Program-made: the position numbers and the translations under genes
Assembly (NCBI GenBank): GCA_028015205.1
Contig: CM051521.1
Location: 120,970,614-121,034,613, forward strand
Direction of reading: 5' to 3'
Length of the DNA stretch: 64,000 nt
Origin: Mytilisepta virgata
Taxonomy: Eukaryota; Mollusca; Bivalvia; Mytilida; Mytilidae
Shown: positions 13,604 through 25,610 of the stretch, in pieces
Position numbering within the stretch: position 1 is the first letter of the stretch
Layout: each line of letters begins with the position of its first letter
Notes under the pieces: generated by a model
Told to the model about the DNA's origin: nothing
What the model saw: only the letters and a program-made list of their open reading frames with translations
Databases searched by the model: none

Positions 13604-14799
13604 CATAAGTATGTCTGTACGGAACTTGCAAGTGGGTAAAATCAAGTTAATACATTCTGGTTGAATATCTTACTACCCAAAAACGTGAAGTAACAGAATA
13701 GATCGGGCATAAGCAGTGCACAGATAATCTCAACAGGATTTCCGATAGTCTGCTGGAAAAAAAACGTGTCCTGAATTTGTTTCTACATCCTCGTTTAATT
13801 AATCGGTAAACACGTGAAATTTTCCCGCGTCAAAATTAAATCTAAATTATAACTAAAATTATAATCCAAGTTGAAATTGACACCCAAAATACATAATTTT
13901 TAACAATATTTCAAAAAAGAAACACAAATAAACACGATTTGGGATCGAGTTTATAATTCATGAAACATGTTTATGAATGATAAACGAAAAATAGCAATGT
14001 TTTTGCCTATGATGAACCTTAATTAGGTTAACCAAGTCAGGTTTTTCAATTTGAGAAAAGCGTTGTGTGGTTGTCCATTTGTTTCCATCGCATTGGTTTT
14101 GTTCTGTTTTGATCGCAAACCAGAGGTTTTGAGATGTCATTAAGTAAAGTCAAGAAATACCAAAGGGATATTCGAAGGAGAGAAAAATCGTAACAACTGA
14201 CAAACTCCGGAGAACAACGAAGACAAGACCAAAACAATACATGCACTACAAATAAAAACTAAAAACATATGAACAACATGGACCCCACCAAAAAAACGGG
14301 GGTAGACTCAGGTGCTAATACACGACACATTTGTTGTCGTCGTTTACTAAACAAGAGATACTTTTACTGTCAGAAACAAATGCACCCTAAATGCCAAAAG
14401 TCCTTTTTGGAGTATATCTGAAATGCTGTATCAATATAGATATATTGTTCTTTATCCCTTCAGTTTTATCGCAGGTAATCAACATTTTAAAATAAATTTC
14501 AACTGGTACACAATGTAATCTTGTAAAGCTTGGGGTCCTTAAATTGGCTAGGTTTTCGTCGAGGGAAGTGTAATTTATTTTTCTGCGTAATAAAGATCAC
14601 CAATTAAAGCTTTGGATCAGACATTTTTTTCACAAGAATTTTCCAATTTTTTATAAAGGATTATTTGTATTAATTTCATTACAAAGTGTTTTAAAATACC
14701 AATAAAAGTAATAAGTTTTACATGATGTTTTATTACAGTAACTGTCCGTTTATTTAAAAACCAGATAAAGTAACTATACGGATAATCCTATTGTAGTTT

Positions 14800-15262
14800 A
14801 ACCCTTGAATTGGAGACCGAGTAACCCGATTTTTTTAATTTTTACTCCTTAAATGGAGGCTGTGTAACCTGATACTTTTATTTTACTCCTTAAGTGGATA
14901 CTGAGTAACCTGATTGTTTTATTTTTACTCCTTAAGTGGATACTGAGTAACCTGATTGTTTTATTTTTACTCCTTAAGTGGAGACTGAGTAACCTGATTG
15001 TTTTATTTTACTCCTTAAGTGGAGACTGAGTAACCTGATTGTTTTATTTTTACTTCTTAAGTGGAGACTGAGTAACCTGATTGTTTTATTTTTACTTCTT
15101 AAGTGGAGACTGAGTAACCTGATTGTTTTATTTTTACTTCTTAAGTGGAGACTGGGCAACCTGATTGTTTTATTTTTACTCCTTAAGTGGAGACTGAGTA
15201 ACCGTATCGTTTTATTTTACTCCTTAAGTGGAGACCGAGTAGCCTAATTGTTTTATTAATAT
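14800..15262. repeat. 42-bp minisatellite, about 10 copies
   Basis: Units of about 42 bp contain CTCCTTAAGTGGAGACTGAG, TAACCTGATTG and a T-rich TTTTATTTTTA part. TCCTTAAGTGGA is a partial palindrome (CTTAAG core). Because 42 is a multiple of three, the minus strand shows a long repetitive open frame (LHLRSKNKTIRLLS units). That frame follows from the period and is not evidence of a gene. Confidence 0.93.
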
Positions 15263-17064
15263 TATCATCATTATTATTATTCTAAGAACATGTTGATACT
15301 AAATTAGAATATAATTAAAAGGGTATATCATTATGCCATGAAGCCAACGCAGGTTTGTTGAAATCGTTAAATATATCGATAAATAAAGGTTATTTAAGAT
15401 ACAGTCAATAACCTTGATGAAATACAAATTATTTTTTAAGTAAGATAGAAGACACTTGCTGATGAAAAAAGACTACTTTTCAAAAATCCTCCAGGTATTT
15501 ATTTTTAGCTGATGGTTTTAACGCAATAAATGTTTCAACGTCGCATAATAATTAGAATGAGATATATTACTCTACAGCCCTGTAATCTCCTGGGTATTAC
15601 TAATAACCAACTTTGAACACAATCAAATAGAATTGCCAACTAATGGATTTTCCTCCTAAATGAAAAGGTCAATATTCGTAGCAAACAACGAAACGGTGAT
15701 GGACGTTTTTTGGCCTTCAACATTACTTATGAGAAATACCCTGTCGAAATATGTACACTTAGTGCCTTAAAGTTTATATATGCTAGAATGTATACCGCTT
15801 GAGAATGCTTGAGTCTGTTTTTGGTGGTTCGAGTCCACGATGGTTTTAAATTGTTAAGTTTTCAGCACAAGGACGATACTGATCCATTCAATCTATTTTT
15901 TTACTATTTTTTTTATGACATATTGCATTATTTCAGACCAAATAACTTTTGCCGAGACATTTGTTTTAAACTGGAGCTACCTATGCCTCGTTTTATCTAG
16001 TAGTATATAGCAATAGACTAAATTTGTCTCACTTCAAATAAGTTGATGCCTCTATGCAAGTCTTCTATAGTCTTACTCTGAATATGTAGTACAGACACCT
16101 CTCTACGCCATGACTCTTGTACAAAACAATAACAAATAAATAAATATATATTATTTATGACTGCTGCGATAAAAGCTTTATATTCAGACTTACCAATAAC
16201 CATCAATAGCTGAACAATAACTGTCCAAATAAATTCATATAGGAATCTGGTAAAATAATTGGAAATATTGTTTTATTTCTCCCGCTTGTTTTCAAGATCC
16301 CATATAGTCACCAAATTTTATCTTCTGGGTGTCCATAAAGAATCTCACCGGGGGATTTTTTAACAACAGCTTGTCAGGGATTATTAAACTAAACAGCCCA
16401 ACATTTAATAAACAAATTTACTGATCAATACATAGTAAACCTTCTACAATATCAATACATATTAAATGCATATTTCCACAAATTATGTCTCATCAGGAGT
16501 CATGAAAGTAAACAATATGGATAGCCGAGACCACACTTCAAATGTGATGGATCAGACCCGAATCCAATATGGAAAAAAGTTGAGCCAAAACCATTTACGA
16601 ACTAAGTTATGCCTGAAGGACATACTCCTTAGTTCAAGTTTTGAATTGTCAATAACGTTTCCACGTAAGTACCCAAATAATATGTCAGTATTGCCACACG
16701 TCCTTTGACCTCCTGGCAAGTCGATATATTCTTATTACAAATGTATGAGAATCTTTTTAACGCTCTATACTTATATTTGCCTCCAAACTATATTGCAATA
16801 ACAGCCTTTAAACTATGTGGAAATAGTCAAATTTCCCTTCACACTGTGTGCAAGTAGCAATATTACTCTTTAAACCTTTAAACTACCGATTTTTTTTTCT
16901 TTTAAAATTTTGGAAATAATAATGCATCCCTTTAAACCATGTAAAAATAGCGATTATATCCATCAAAGAATGTGAAAATAGATGCAAGTCCCTTCAGACT
17001 GATAAAAACTCATGGTGTCATTTTTCAGATTTTATGTGAAATAATCGAAATATTTCCTTTTCGT

Positions 17065-17322
17065 GGCATTTTAGCCTACTCTCTTTCGACATCTACAAAG
17101 GAGATTTTAACGTACTAAGGATTCTGCTCTCCCTTAAGACAAGAGAGACATTTTTCGTCCCCATCCGACGGACTAGCATCTTTTACCGAGACCATCCTCG
17201 CAAATGGTGTCGATAGGGCGTCGCAAATTTGATCCCTGAAATGTTCATCCCAAACTGGAATCCAACCAGCGACATTTGGTTTCGCAGTCCGATGCGCCAA
17301 CCACTATACCACGGCGCCCTTT
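17065..17322 (-). mobile_element. tRNA-derived SINE with A and B boxes, minus strand
   Basis: On the minus strand the head starts near 17320 with GGGCGCCGTGGTATAGTGG, an A-box match (complement of 17297-17311). A B-box-like GGTTGGATTCC (complement of 17257-17267) follows 30-40 bases later. The 3' part (17066-17115) is shared with 8680-8735. No acceptor stem complementary to GGGCGCC follows, so this is a SINE head and not a functional tRNA. Confidence 0.75.
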
Positions 17323-17379
17323 TCAACTACATGTTGTAGTAGAGATATTTCTCTTGCGATTGTGTAAAAAAAAGTTAAC

Positions 17380-17800
17380 AGACATTACCCTTTTTGCCGA
17401 GCATGCGACTTTTGTCGCGGAAGCGAGACATAGCGATCCTACATTCCGTCATCGTCGGTAGTTTCGGCGGCGCCAACATTTACATTCACTCTGTGGTTAA
17501 AGTTTTTAAAACATTAATTACTTTTTTTAAACAATCCTGGATTTTTACCAAACTTGGATAGAAGCTTGTTCATGATGAAAAGATAGTATCCAGAGGAAAA
17601 TACTGTAATAATTTTTTTTTCCCATTTTTCCGTATTTTACTTATAAATGGACTTAGTTTTTCTCCCAGTTAATTCTCCCAGTTAACATTACATACAGTCT
17701 ACAGTTAAAGTTTTTAAAACATTAATTACTTTCTTAAACCATCCTGTATTTTTACCAAATTTGGATAGAAGCTTCTTCATGGTCAATAAATAACATGTGG
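17380..17800 (+). repeat. Molluscan interspersed repeat with internal duplication
   Basis: The segment TTTTTGCCGAGCATGCGACT, TTTGTCGC and GCGAGACATAGCGATCC resembles a widespread molluscan repeat family (recalled, not searched). Downstream, about 95 bp are present twice, at about 17485-17580 and 17692-17785. Both contain GTTAAAGTTTTTAAAACATT, TTTTTACCAAA and TTGGATAGAAGCTT, and they are separated by unrelated AT-rich sequence. Confidence 0.65.
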
Positions 17801-18660
17801 AGAAAAATTATGTACATTCCACTATTATATTGAAAAGATAGACAACAGCGAAAGCAGGCGAGACACTTTACGAATTTTTTTTTATTGTGAAAGCGATATA
17901 AATTGGACCATTCTTTGTCATTTTAATATATTCAGTTAAACACTTTTCACCTTAATGAGGGATACCATTGTCTTTGATTCAAAGTCATAATAAATTTGAA
18001 TCATCAAATGTTACTTAGTCTAATATCTCAAGTGATCGGATGTATACTTAGAATAAAGAAATTACATTGAACAATTATAATTGATAATAATAAAATGTAA
18101 ACAATTACACTAAATGAACTCTATTTTACAGCTGCATAATTGTAATTTTCTCCAACATTTCTCCTTTATAAATAGACAGTGGTTATGATACAAAACGTGA
18201 AATAATACAAAAATCTGTTTTCTCAATTATGTAATAAGCTTGATGTAAACATCAAAGAGGGAATTCGTGTTAATATTTGCAGATTTCTTTTGCGATTTAA
18301 AGAATACAATTTTTAGAACTAAAATGCATCATCAAATATGATCACTTTACATTTTTAGGTATTGATTGTATGTATTCTCCATAGATATAACTAAAACAAT
18401 AAAAATCATACAAAAAACCAATGACAACAAGAACAAGACAGCACAAAAAAGCGTGATATCAGTTGCTTCTGTAGTGAAAGGCACACTCTGCTCACATTAC
18501 AAATGATTTGCTATTTCTACTATTAAACATTAATAAACAAAAGTTTTACAATATTACTCAAACATTGGTACTACACAATGGCATACTACTTGTTGTATCT
18601 AGCAATCTGATCCACCAACAAACAACCTAAAATAACACTAAACAAGAAGCTGAAACATGG

Positions 18661-18802
18661 AGAATAATACATGGCCAAACCCATATCACATTCTATATCA
18701 ACCCGAGTTCCCAATATCACCCCTATGGTCTATTGCCCGAGGTGTGATATTGCTCGAGGGTTGATATAGCATGTGATAAAGGTTTGACCATATATTATTC
18801 TT
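18661..18802. repeat. Long imperfect hairpin, about 47-bp arms, MITE-like
   Basis: The left arm (18661-18707) and right arm (about 18754-18802) are inverted copies. ATACATGGCCAAACC..ATATCACATTCTATATCAACCC pairs with GGGTTGATATAGCATGTGATA..GGTTTGACCATATATTATTC. The 46-bp centre contains a second, nested inverted pair (AATATCACCCC..AGGTGTGATATT). Such a structure fits a small non-autonomous DNA element. No target duplication is evident. Confidence 0.65.
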
Positions 18803-19641
18803 TATATCGTATATTTCAACAATACACCATTGCTTTGTTCCCAATAAGAAATGTGAATATTGCTGTAAATAGCGAAATATCACATGATCTGTAAAATTAT
18901 AGCTATGATTACAGATGAAGTGAATATGTTACAGGTTTTATTTTCTAGCCTATGGCAGAAAAAAGTAAAATATTCCCCGATAAGAACAGAATAAAAGTCT
19001 CACGAGTAGGAGTGGGATATAGGATATGCGATATTGGTTTAGGGGTGCGATATAGGGTAGGTGATAATTCTTCCAAAGTCATGTGTAATGCATATTTAAA
19101 ATGTATGTATTTTACTCTAAATATATGATATAATCCAATAATACCTGTACACAAAGTAAAATACATAAGATTTCCAAAAAGATAATGATTTTGCTCCATT
19201 ATATTTTGGTTTATTGTTTCCAAGTTCCAATTTTTTGGTCTTCAATACTGTTGGTAAGAGATAGATTGCTGAAATGTGTCAACACATGCAGTGCATAAAA
19301 CTGTTACATATTTAATAACCTCATTGGAGTTAGAGTATTAAGGTTAAGTAATGCCAGAACAAAACCACTTGTACTAACTAAGCTAATGCTATTTTCACAG
19401 ATTTACAGTCTTCCACCAATGCCATTAATACATAAATACATTGTTACAATTTGAAATTAAAACAAATAAGATGGTAATATTAGTATCTTTGGATTGTTAT
19501 TTTGAATAACAAACAAACCCATTTTACTTTAGGAATGTCGTCAAATCAAGTCCAAATGGCGCTTACATTGTCTATGTACTGTGTAATGTATGCAGTTATC
19601 TGTGGTATCAATATGTTGGAGCAATCACTAATCTTTTTTAG

Positions 19642-19720
19642 ATGGAAACGGCATCAGTACGAATCGTAATCTCATTGAAGTCCTTACACAGTTCGTGCTT
19701 AATTACAGCCAATGAAGAAG
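19642..19720 (+). CDS. Possible internal exon of an unknown gene
   Basis: A pyrimidine-rich tract ending in AG (CTTTTTTAG) precedes 19642, and GTAATA follows 19720. The frame starting at the ATG at 19642 is open for 26 codons plus one base. Joining that base to the segment at 19924 keeps the frame open. I do not recognise the product, and another frame of this exon also looks protein-like before a stop. This is a weak prediction with no family support. Confidence 0.22.
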
Positions 19721-19923
19721 GTAATAAGGGTGTCTTAAATTTACTAGAAATCTTAATGGGAGCTTTAATGAAAATAAATCTAATAATGCATGTTAGAATG
19801 TTAGAACGAGAAAATGAAAGGTTTATGTTTCATAAAATTACCAATTTCCATAATAATGTAACATTAGTAACACAATATAAACACCTGGTTATATTTATAT
19901 AAATTGCATTTATAATCTTGTAG

Positions 19924-20010
19924 GAAGACGTTTTACACAAAAGGAAGAGCTTATCGAACTGCCAGAATTCAATGCTTTTGGTTTCTCTGGATCTGGTTAT
20001 TTCACAATGT
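19924..20010 (+). CDS. Possible second exon of the same unknown gene
   Basis: AG at 19922-19923 precedes the segment. In the frame set by the preceding candidate exon it reads RRFTQKEELIELPEF and then NAFGFSGSGYFTMYEG, a mixed composition unlike the low-complexity frames nearby. There is no strong GT donor directly after it, and the frame runs on openly to about 20270 with AT-biased codons. No known domain is recognised. It could be a gene fragment or an old pseudogene. Confidence 0.25.
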
Positions 20011-21866
20011 ATGAAGGAATAATTGACGAAAATTGGCTATTTAAGTCTTATTTAATATTTTTAGAGGGGTGTAACTTCACGAATGTTATGTGGCATTATG
20101 TGCCCTTTATACATGTTATAATACATATTAATAAAAAGTCAATTAAAACCCTGGAATGTATTTATATTTTCATTCACATGTTATTAATAGTAACGAAGAT
20201 ATATTATACTTGCCTTATATTACTTAACGGAACATTGTTACATTTACTCATCAATCATATCGTTCTATAATTGACAAAGCCAGCCAAAAAATGCTATCGT
20301 CTATTGATTTAATACATACATGCACAAAACAAAGACAAAGTTCAACCAATTGCCTTAATAAATCTCTAGACATATACTGAACTCTACAGAAATGGTATCT
20401 GGCTCCACTCCATGTAGTCAGTCAGGCAGTATGACCCCTGACCTAGAGGAAGTACGACATACTCGGAATCTCTGGTGTAGATGAGATTGTGAAATTGCAA
20501 AACATTGATATTTATTTCTCTCGGTATCAGAGTATTGATACGTGACGTATGAACATAGAACACATCAATCATACATTTGTCTTTAGATTTGTGGGCTTTA
20601 TCAACCGTTAGTTTCCAGAAAAATTAAAGATGTATCAATACTGTTCGTATCCCTAAGAAGTAATTACCGTTAATGGTGTATCAAATATGACACTGTAGCA
20701 AACAACATATCTTATAGCATTGTTTTTCATTGTATCGATATCGGTTTGATCAGATGAAAGTGGCGATGTGAGTTATTACCTTAAAGTAGTAGAATACATT
20801 TAGTTTTTAATATTGCGCTACTATGTACAAGTTTGATCCATTCGGAAATATCTAACTGTGAAATTCACAGAACTGTGGTAAATCGATGGGTTTTTTCATC
20901 AACAGATCAGTTGTTTTAGTTCATTGTACAGGATCTTAAAGCACTGGAAAACAGCTTTTAAAGCACTGATCATTTGTTGTATGCATTATACCATTAGTTT
21001 ATGTGTTTAAATGTATAAATTAATCACTCATCCATAATTCTCTTCATTTTCATAAGTATGATATCAATATATTTAGAAATTAAGATTATTACGTATTTTT
21101 GGATTCTACTGAGAAACAAAAATATCAAAACAGAACAGTTGTTATCAATTATGAATACATAATCTGAGTGGAAATAAACAGCAAAAGCAGATGATAACAT
21201 GTATAATATATTCTGGAAATACAAATTATTGTGATTTATAAACTCGATCCAAATGTTATAACTATACAATAATTATCTGGCACTAAATTTTGTTATTTAA
21301 TTGTTACAGGTTTATTGGTTTCTAAATTAAAGGTAAAAGCAGTAAAATTGTTACAATTATACAAATTATGCTAATTGTAAATGGATATCATAAAAAATTT
21401 CTAACAATAGAAACCAACAATAAAATGCCAAAAATATATTCCAAGGACAGCCTTAACTCAGACAACAATTTTTTTACACATAAAAAGTTTAATTTAATCC
21501 TTATTTTCTGCGCACAAATTTGGAAAGTAAATATTGTAAGAATTACGTTCCAAACGTGCATAAACAAATAAGAGAAATTTCGACATCCATGTTGAATCTG
21601 AATTTCAGCTTCTCAACTGCCAGTACTTCCTATCTGGATTTTTTTTTCTAAATTTTAGCAGGTTAAACCGGTTTTTTTACGGGTATAAAAAAAACCTCCT
21701 CCTTCGTTATCTTTACCCTCTGACTATAAAAGTATGATTACCACCAACGTGACCGCTACCTAGAAATGAGAATTCTGATGAAATCAGAGTCAGTGTGGGT
21801 TATTGTTCATCTCTTGTCCCTCTGCTGTATTCACTGGTTACATCAACGATAGCTATATAATGGTTT

Positions 21867-22125
21867 ATATATATAGATCTTTATTGATTTGCTCTGTTCT
21901 GGTGTGAAAATTATATCGTATTTAATATTTTTCTCAAAGAAAGTCATGAATTTGAGTGCACAACTTTCGTTATATGATATAATTGCTTAAATGGGACAAT
22001 ATATACATCTTTATTGATTTGGTCTGTTCCGGTGTGAAAATTATAATGTATTCAATACTTTTCTCAAACATGAATTTGAGTGCACAATTGTTGTTATATG
22101 TTATAATTGCTCAAATTGGACAAAA
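21867..22125. repeat. About 130-bp direct duplication
   Basis: Two adjacent copies (about 21867-21996 and 21997-22125) share ATCTTTATTGATTTG, CTGTTC..GGTGTGAAAATTAT, CATGAATTTGAGTGCACAA and GTTATATG..ATAATTGCT. They differ by several substitutions and one short deletion. Confidence 0.85.
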
Positions 22126-22250
22126 TGCCATAAATTTTTAAATAACCAAAATAAACGAATTAATTTCAACATTACATATAATTAAAATGCCATAAATTAT
22201 GATGTAACAAAAAAGAACGGAATTAATTTCAACATTACATTAAATTTAAC
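22123..22250. repeat. About 62-bp direct duplication
   Basis: AAATGCCATAAATT and GAATTAATTTCAACATTACA occur in the same order in two adjacent copies (from 22123 and from 22185), directly after the preceding duplication. Confidence 0.85.
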
Positions 22251-22438
22251 CTTTTCAATGAAGCTTTTGAATTCACCAAAATTGAACAAATTGTACAATA
22301 AATTTCTTATAAAATACCGTGTATAATATCTATACATTATAGTCTGACAAATAGAAACATCTCAATTAGTGTTCATTGGAAATATTGCAATGGTTTATAC
22401 ACATTTTAAAGATAGTAAATGAAAGCCGACTACATTAA

Positions 22439-22465
22439 TCTTCTGTTCAACTTTTGAACAGAAGA
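22439..22465. repeat. Perfect 12-bp-arm hairpin
   Basis: TCTTCTGTTCAA is followed by CTT and then TTGAACAGAAGA: perfect 12-bp arms with a 3-base loop. It stands alone in non-coding DNA. It has no T run on either side that would suggest a polymerase III unit, and it is too short for a typical microRNA precursor. Confidence 0.8.
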
Positions 22466-24566
22466 AAAGCAATTGATATATAAAGTGTTATTTGATGTAG
22501 AATTAAATTGACCATGTACGGAATCATAAAGGAAAATGTCAATTCCACCGGCAGTACGAATCATTGAAGTGTACCAATAATAGCTGTCAATTGATGCAAT
22601 TTCATTTTATGACGTTTCCTGTGTTGCTATTGATCAAAATCGGATCTGATATATTATGTAAGACTTTGAACATTGTTTTATCAAGATATGATAAGATTTA
22701 TTTTCTTCGTCATTGATCAATTTCACAACGTAATGGGAAGAACCCCTCCATTTCCTATATTTATTGCAAGAAGATCAACGGTCCAGAAACAATATTCCAC
22801 ACCCATGATTAAAAATTATATCTCATCTGAATCAGAACAATATGATACATAAATTTTATGGAATGATCAGTTAATTGGCATGATCGCACACAAAGTGCTT
22901 AAATTAATGTAACTTTCTTATATTTTCTGTTATTATTGTATGATATAGAACGTATAAACATAGACTTAAGATCTATCAATTGTGATCAGTGTACCATCGT
23001 CAAAACATCTGATATTGTACTTAATACTTCATCATACGGCTCGTCAGGAAAGGAAGCATTGTGGAATCACAAACAAAAAACCGGAATCTGTAGCCTGTTA
23101 TTGTATTAAATACACAGAATAAGGAGTATACAGCTTCCTATCTCATTTCATGTAATTAGCAACTTATTACCACCCTTAAATATATTATGAATTTAATTCT
23201 TTGTCCTAATTCTAACAACGAGAATCTGTTATACAGATTTTGATAAACTAATAGTAATTTAAGGTCTCGATCGTCAGCAATGATTTGGTCAAAAATTCTG
23301 AAAGCCGAAAAAATAAGCCGGCTACATCTAACTACTGTATGTAGTTAATACAAAGTTATTTTTGAATACGTGCACTTGTCTTTATGTTTTATCAGATAAA
23401 ATATTTAAACGGAATGAATATACATATCAGAGATTTATAAGAGTTGGCAAATTATCACATCAAAGATATAAAAAAAACAAATTGCATATTCAATGAGTCT
23501 TTGTACAATGAGCCAAAGGAAAGCAAAAATGTGTTTCTGCATCATTTGCATCACAACTTAAAGTGCAATTAATTCTTCTTCATCTTTTAATTTTTTTGGT
23601 ACTATTTGATGGTATTGCTAATATTGATTAATTTTAGAAACTGCAGGATGTTTGTTGGTTCAAATACTATTTATTGAAAGAGATAAAAATTACAATTAAT
23701 AAAGAGCTATTATTTGTCCATCTCACATTAATACACATAATGTTATCTTTAACATGTTTAAATGTCTCTACTTTAGTGGCTGATCTTCATATTAATTTGA
23801 AACATTCCGGCCTACAGGTAAACACTTACATATTTTTTTAATGGACGAGAGTAGGTAAGTGGAAAGCAATACAAAAGACGTAGAACAGACAAACCCTGGA
23901 ATACACATAAACATATACAAATTACACTACAGAAATACTAAAACCCATACCATATAGACAATAGGAACGTCAATAAAAACAAGGAGTTAAGCTATGTAGT
24001 ACTCATGACATCACTGAAAATAATCCAAATATTGTGCTCAGTGATTCACTATGGAACTACCAAAACTACCAGATTCATTGTACTCAAAATGGCAAATGCT
24101 ATACTTTATTAACCATCTCTGCCAATAAAGGAGTTGATAATTAACTGAATAAAGTCGTTTTTATTCTGTACGTTATCGCTGTCCTTTCACTCGTTTTCAA
24201 AAATTAGCTTAACATAGTTTCCGAGCAATATTGGAGTTTGAAAAGATTTTTTTCCCCAGCAGCACCAATGAACCTTTTCTTTTCTCGAACATAAAAGATT
24301 TAGTTATATTTCTAGCATTTAGTACTAAATGTATTTGCTTCCAGTGAACATTCAGACATGACTTTCTTGAAAAACTTTGAAAATAAGATTTTTTTTACAA
24401 ATTCCTTAAACCCCGATTTTAAATGACTGCTTCCTAATCACACTTTCATCGCTTCGCCTTCTTCGTCTATTCAAGAAAATAGAATAATGATTTATAAATA
24501 AGGACGTTTGAATATAATCATCTTCATTGGGACGCTACCTTGGTTATCATTTGTCCTAGATTCCTG

Positions 24567-24660
24567 TGACGTCAAATGTTCTGGTTTAGAATTGGCTAGG
24601 GACGTGGGACGTCAGAGCGCTCTCGAGATATAAAACTGATTCTCGGACTAGATTATCAGT
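24567..24660 (+). promoter_or_regulatory. Candidate RNA polymerase II promoter (CRE, CCAAT, TATA)
   Basis: A perfect cAMP-response element TGACGTCA (24567-24574) is followed by ATTGG, an inverted CCAAT box (24591-24595). A second CRE half site GACGTCA (24608-24614) and TATAAAA (24629-24635) come next. The order and spacing are those of a compact animal promoter, with the expected start near 24655-24665. The segment is richer in G+C than its surroundings. The first downstream ATG is at 24812 in an AAAATGA context. Activity is inferred from motifs only. Confidence 0.5.
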
Positions 24661-24780
24661 AAAGAGACTTAATGTAGCAACAAGATTTTCTTAGTACGAA
24701 ATAAATGTCATACTCCCTAACCTATTGAGAAATAGGTCGTTTGGGGTCCGAGAAATCTCGGACTAGATTACCAGTAAAGA
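24640..24780. repeat. 27-bp direct duplication around the predicted start site
   Basis: TCTCGGACTAGATTATCAGT followed by AAAGAGA occurs at about 24641 and again, with one difference, at about 24752. The first copy covers the predicted transcription start of the promoter above. Confidence 0.8.
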
Positions 24781-24821
24781 GAAAGACACTTGTTACAAGC
24801 TTTGCCTCAAAATGACTACTG

Positions 24822-25220
24822 TTAAGGATGATCGCTGGTCTAATAGGAAATAAATAGGATTTGAAATAGGTGTTTTAGTTTGAGAGAACATATGAATAGT
24901 AAACAAATAAGCAAGAAAAAAATATATGTTCATGTGCTCATTTAAGGGCTATAAGGCCTTTAAAATTTGCAGGAAATGGGTTTTCTCTGGATTTTTCATT
25001 GTCTTTGCATTGACAACTTCAGTCTCTCAAAGATGTATAAAAAAATTAAAAAGATTTCATAAAATTTTGTCAAATACCATTTTAAGGTATATATGATTGA
25101 ATTATAAAAGAAAAAGTTGGGGTTCATGGGCAAAAAATTTCATGTTTAAGAAATTGATAAAACCTGAGGATTCCGAAAATCTGACAAAAAGACCGAAATA
25201 TGACCAGCGAGCATCCTTAA
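24822..25220. mobile_element. TTAA-flanked MITE, copy 1
   Basis: The 399-bp segment begins TTAAGGATGATCGCTGGTC and ends GACCAGCGAGCATCCTTAA, so it has about 15-bp inverted ends (one mismatch) and TTAA at both borders. A copy of very similar length lies at 60063-60460 in the opposite orientation and is highly similar along its whole length. There is no coding capacity. TTAA borders are typical of piggyBac-type insertion, but the terminal bases do not clearly match known piggyBac ends. Confidence 0.85.
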
Positions 25221-25419
25221 TGGTTCATTATATACCCAAAGATATGTGCATGTGCACGTTGCCATAAATAAAAAAGGATTACTGCTGCCATAAAATCTAT
25301 TTATATTGTCTTCATTACGGTAGCCGTCACAAATTGATCGTTACAATGCACTTGCAATATATGAAAAAATGACATTTTTGGATTTCTTGTGTGGTAATAA
25401 ATTGCGTTGTTCCACTGCT

Positions 25420-25610
25420 ACAGCATTGACATCGACTAAACACACGACGGGTACCATGTACGAAGCGGAAACCACAGTCCCTTTTGAACACATATGTCGA
25501 CTCCTTGTTTTTAATTGAGTTCGATTTGTCCACTCTATTATTTAAAGTTTCCAGTGTTTCTGTGTTATCCTTTGTGTCTGTACGACCGGAATTGTCTGTT
25601 CCATTGAATT
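25420..25610 (+). repeat. Mussel-type interspersed repeat fragment
   Basis: CGACGGGTACCATGTACGAAGC followed after a short gap by CCACAGTCCC..GAACACAT resembles the segment at 62200-62290 (GCCGTATACGGAGCAGGAAC..GAGCACCTGAG). Minus-strand relatives lie at 42538-42600 and 44490-44530. No function is apparent. Confidence 0.45.

Noticed and set aside
14974..15159. Minus-strand frame with a repeated LHLRSKNKTIRLLS peptide
   Set aside because: The 42-bp satellite has a period divisible by three, so any open frame persists across it. There are no start, splice or family signals.
17255..17322. tRNA gene on the minus strand (A and B boxes present)
   Set aside because: No 3' acceptor strand complementary to GGGCGCC and an imperfect T arm. 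The sequence continues into a SINE body shared with 8.7 kb.
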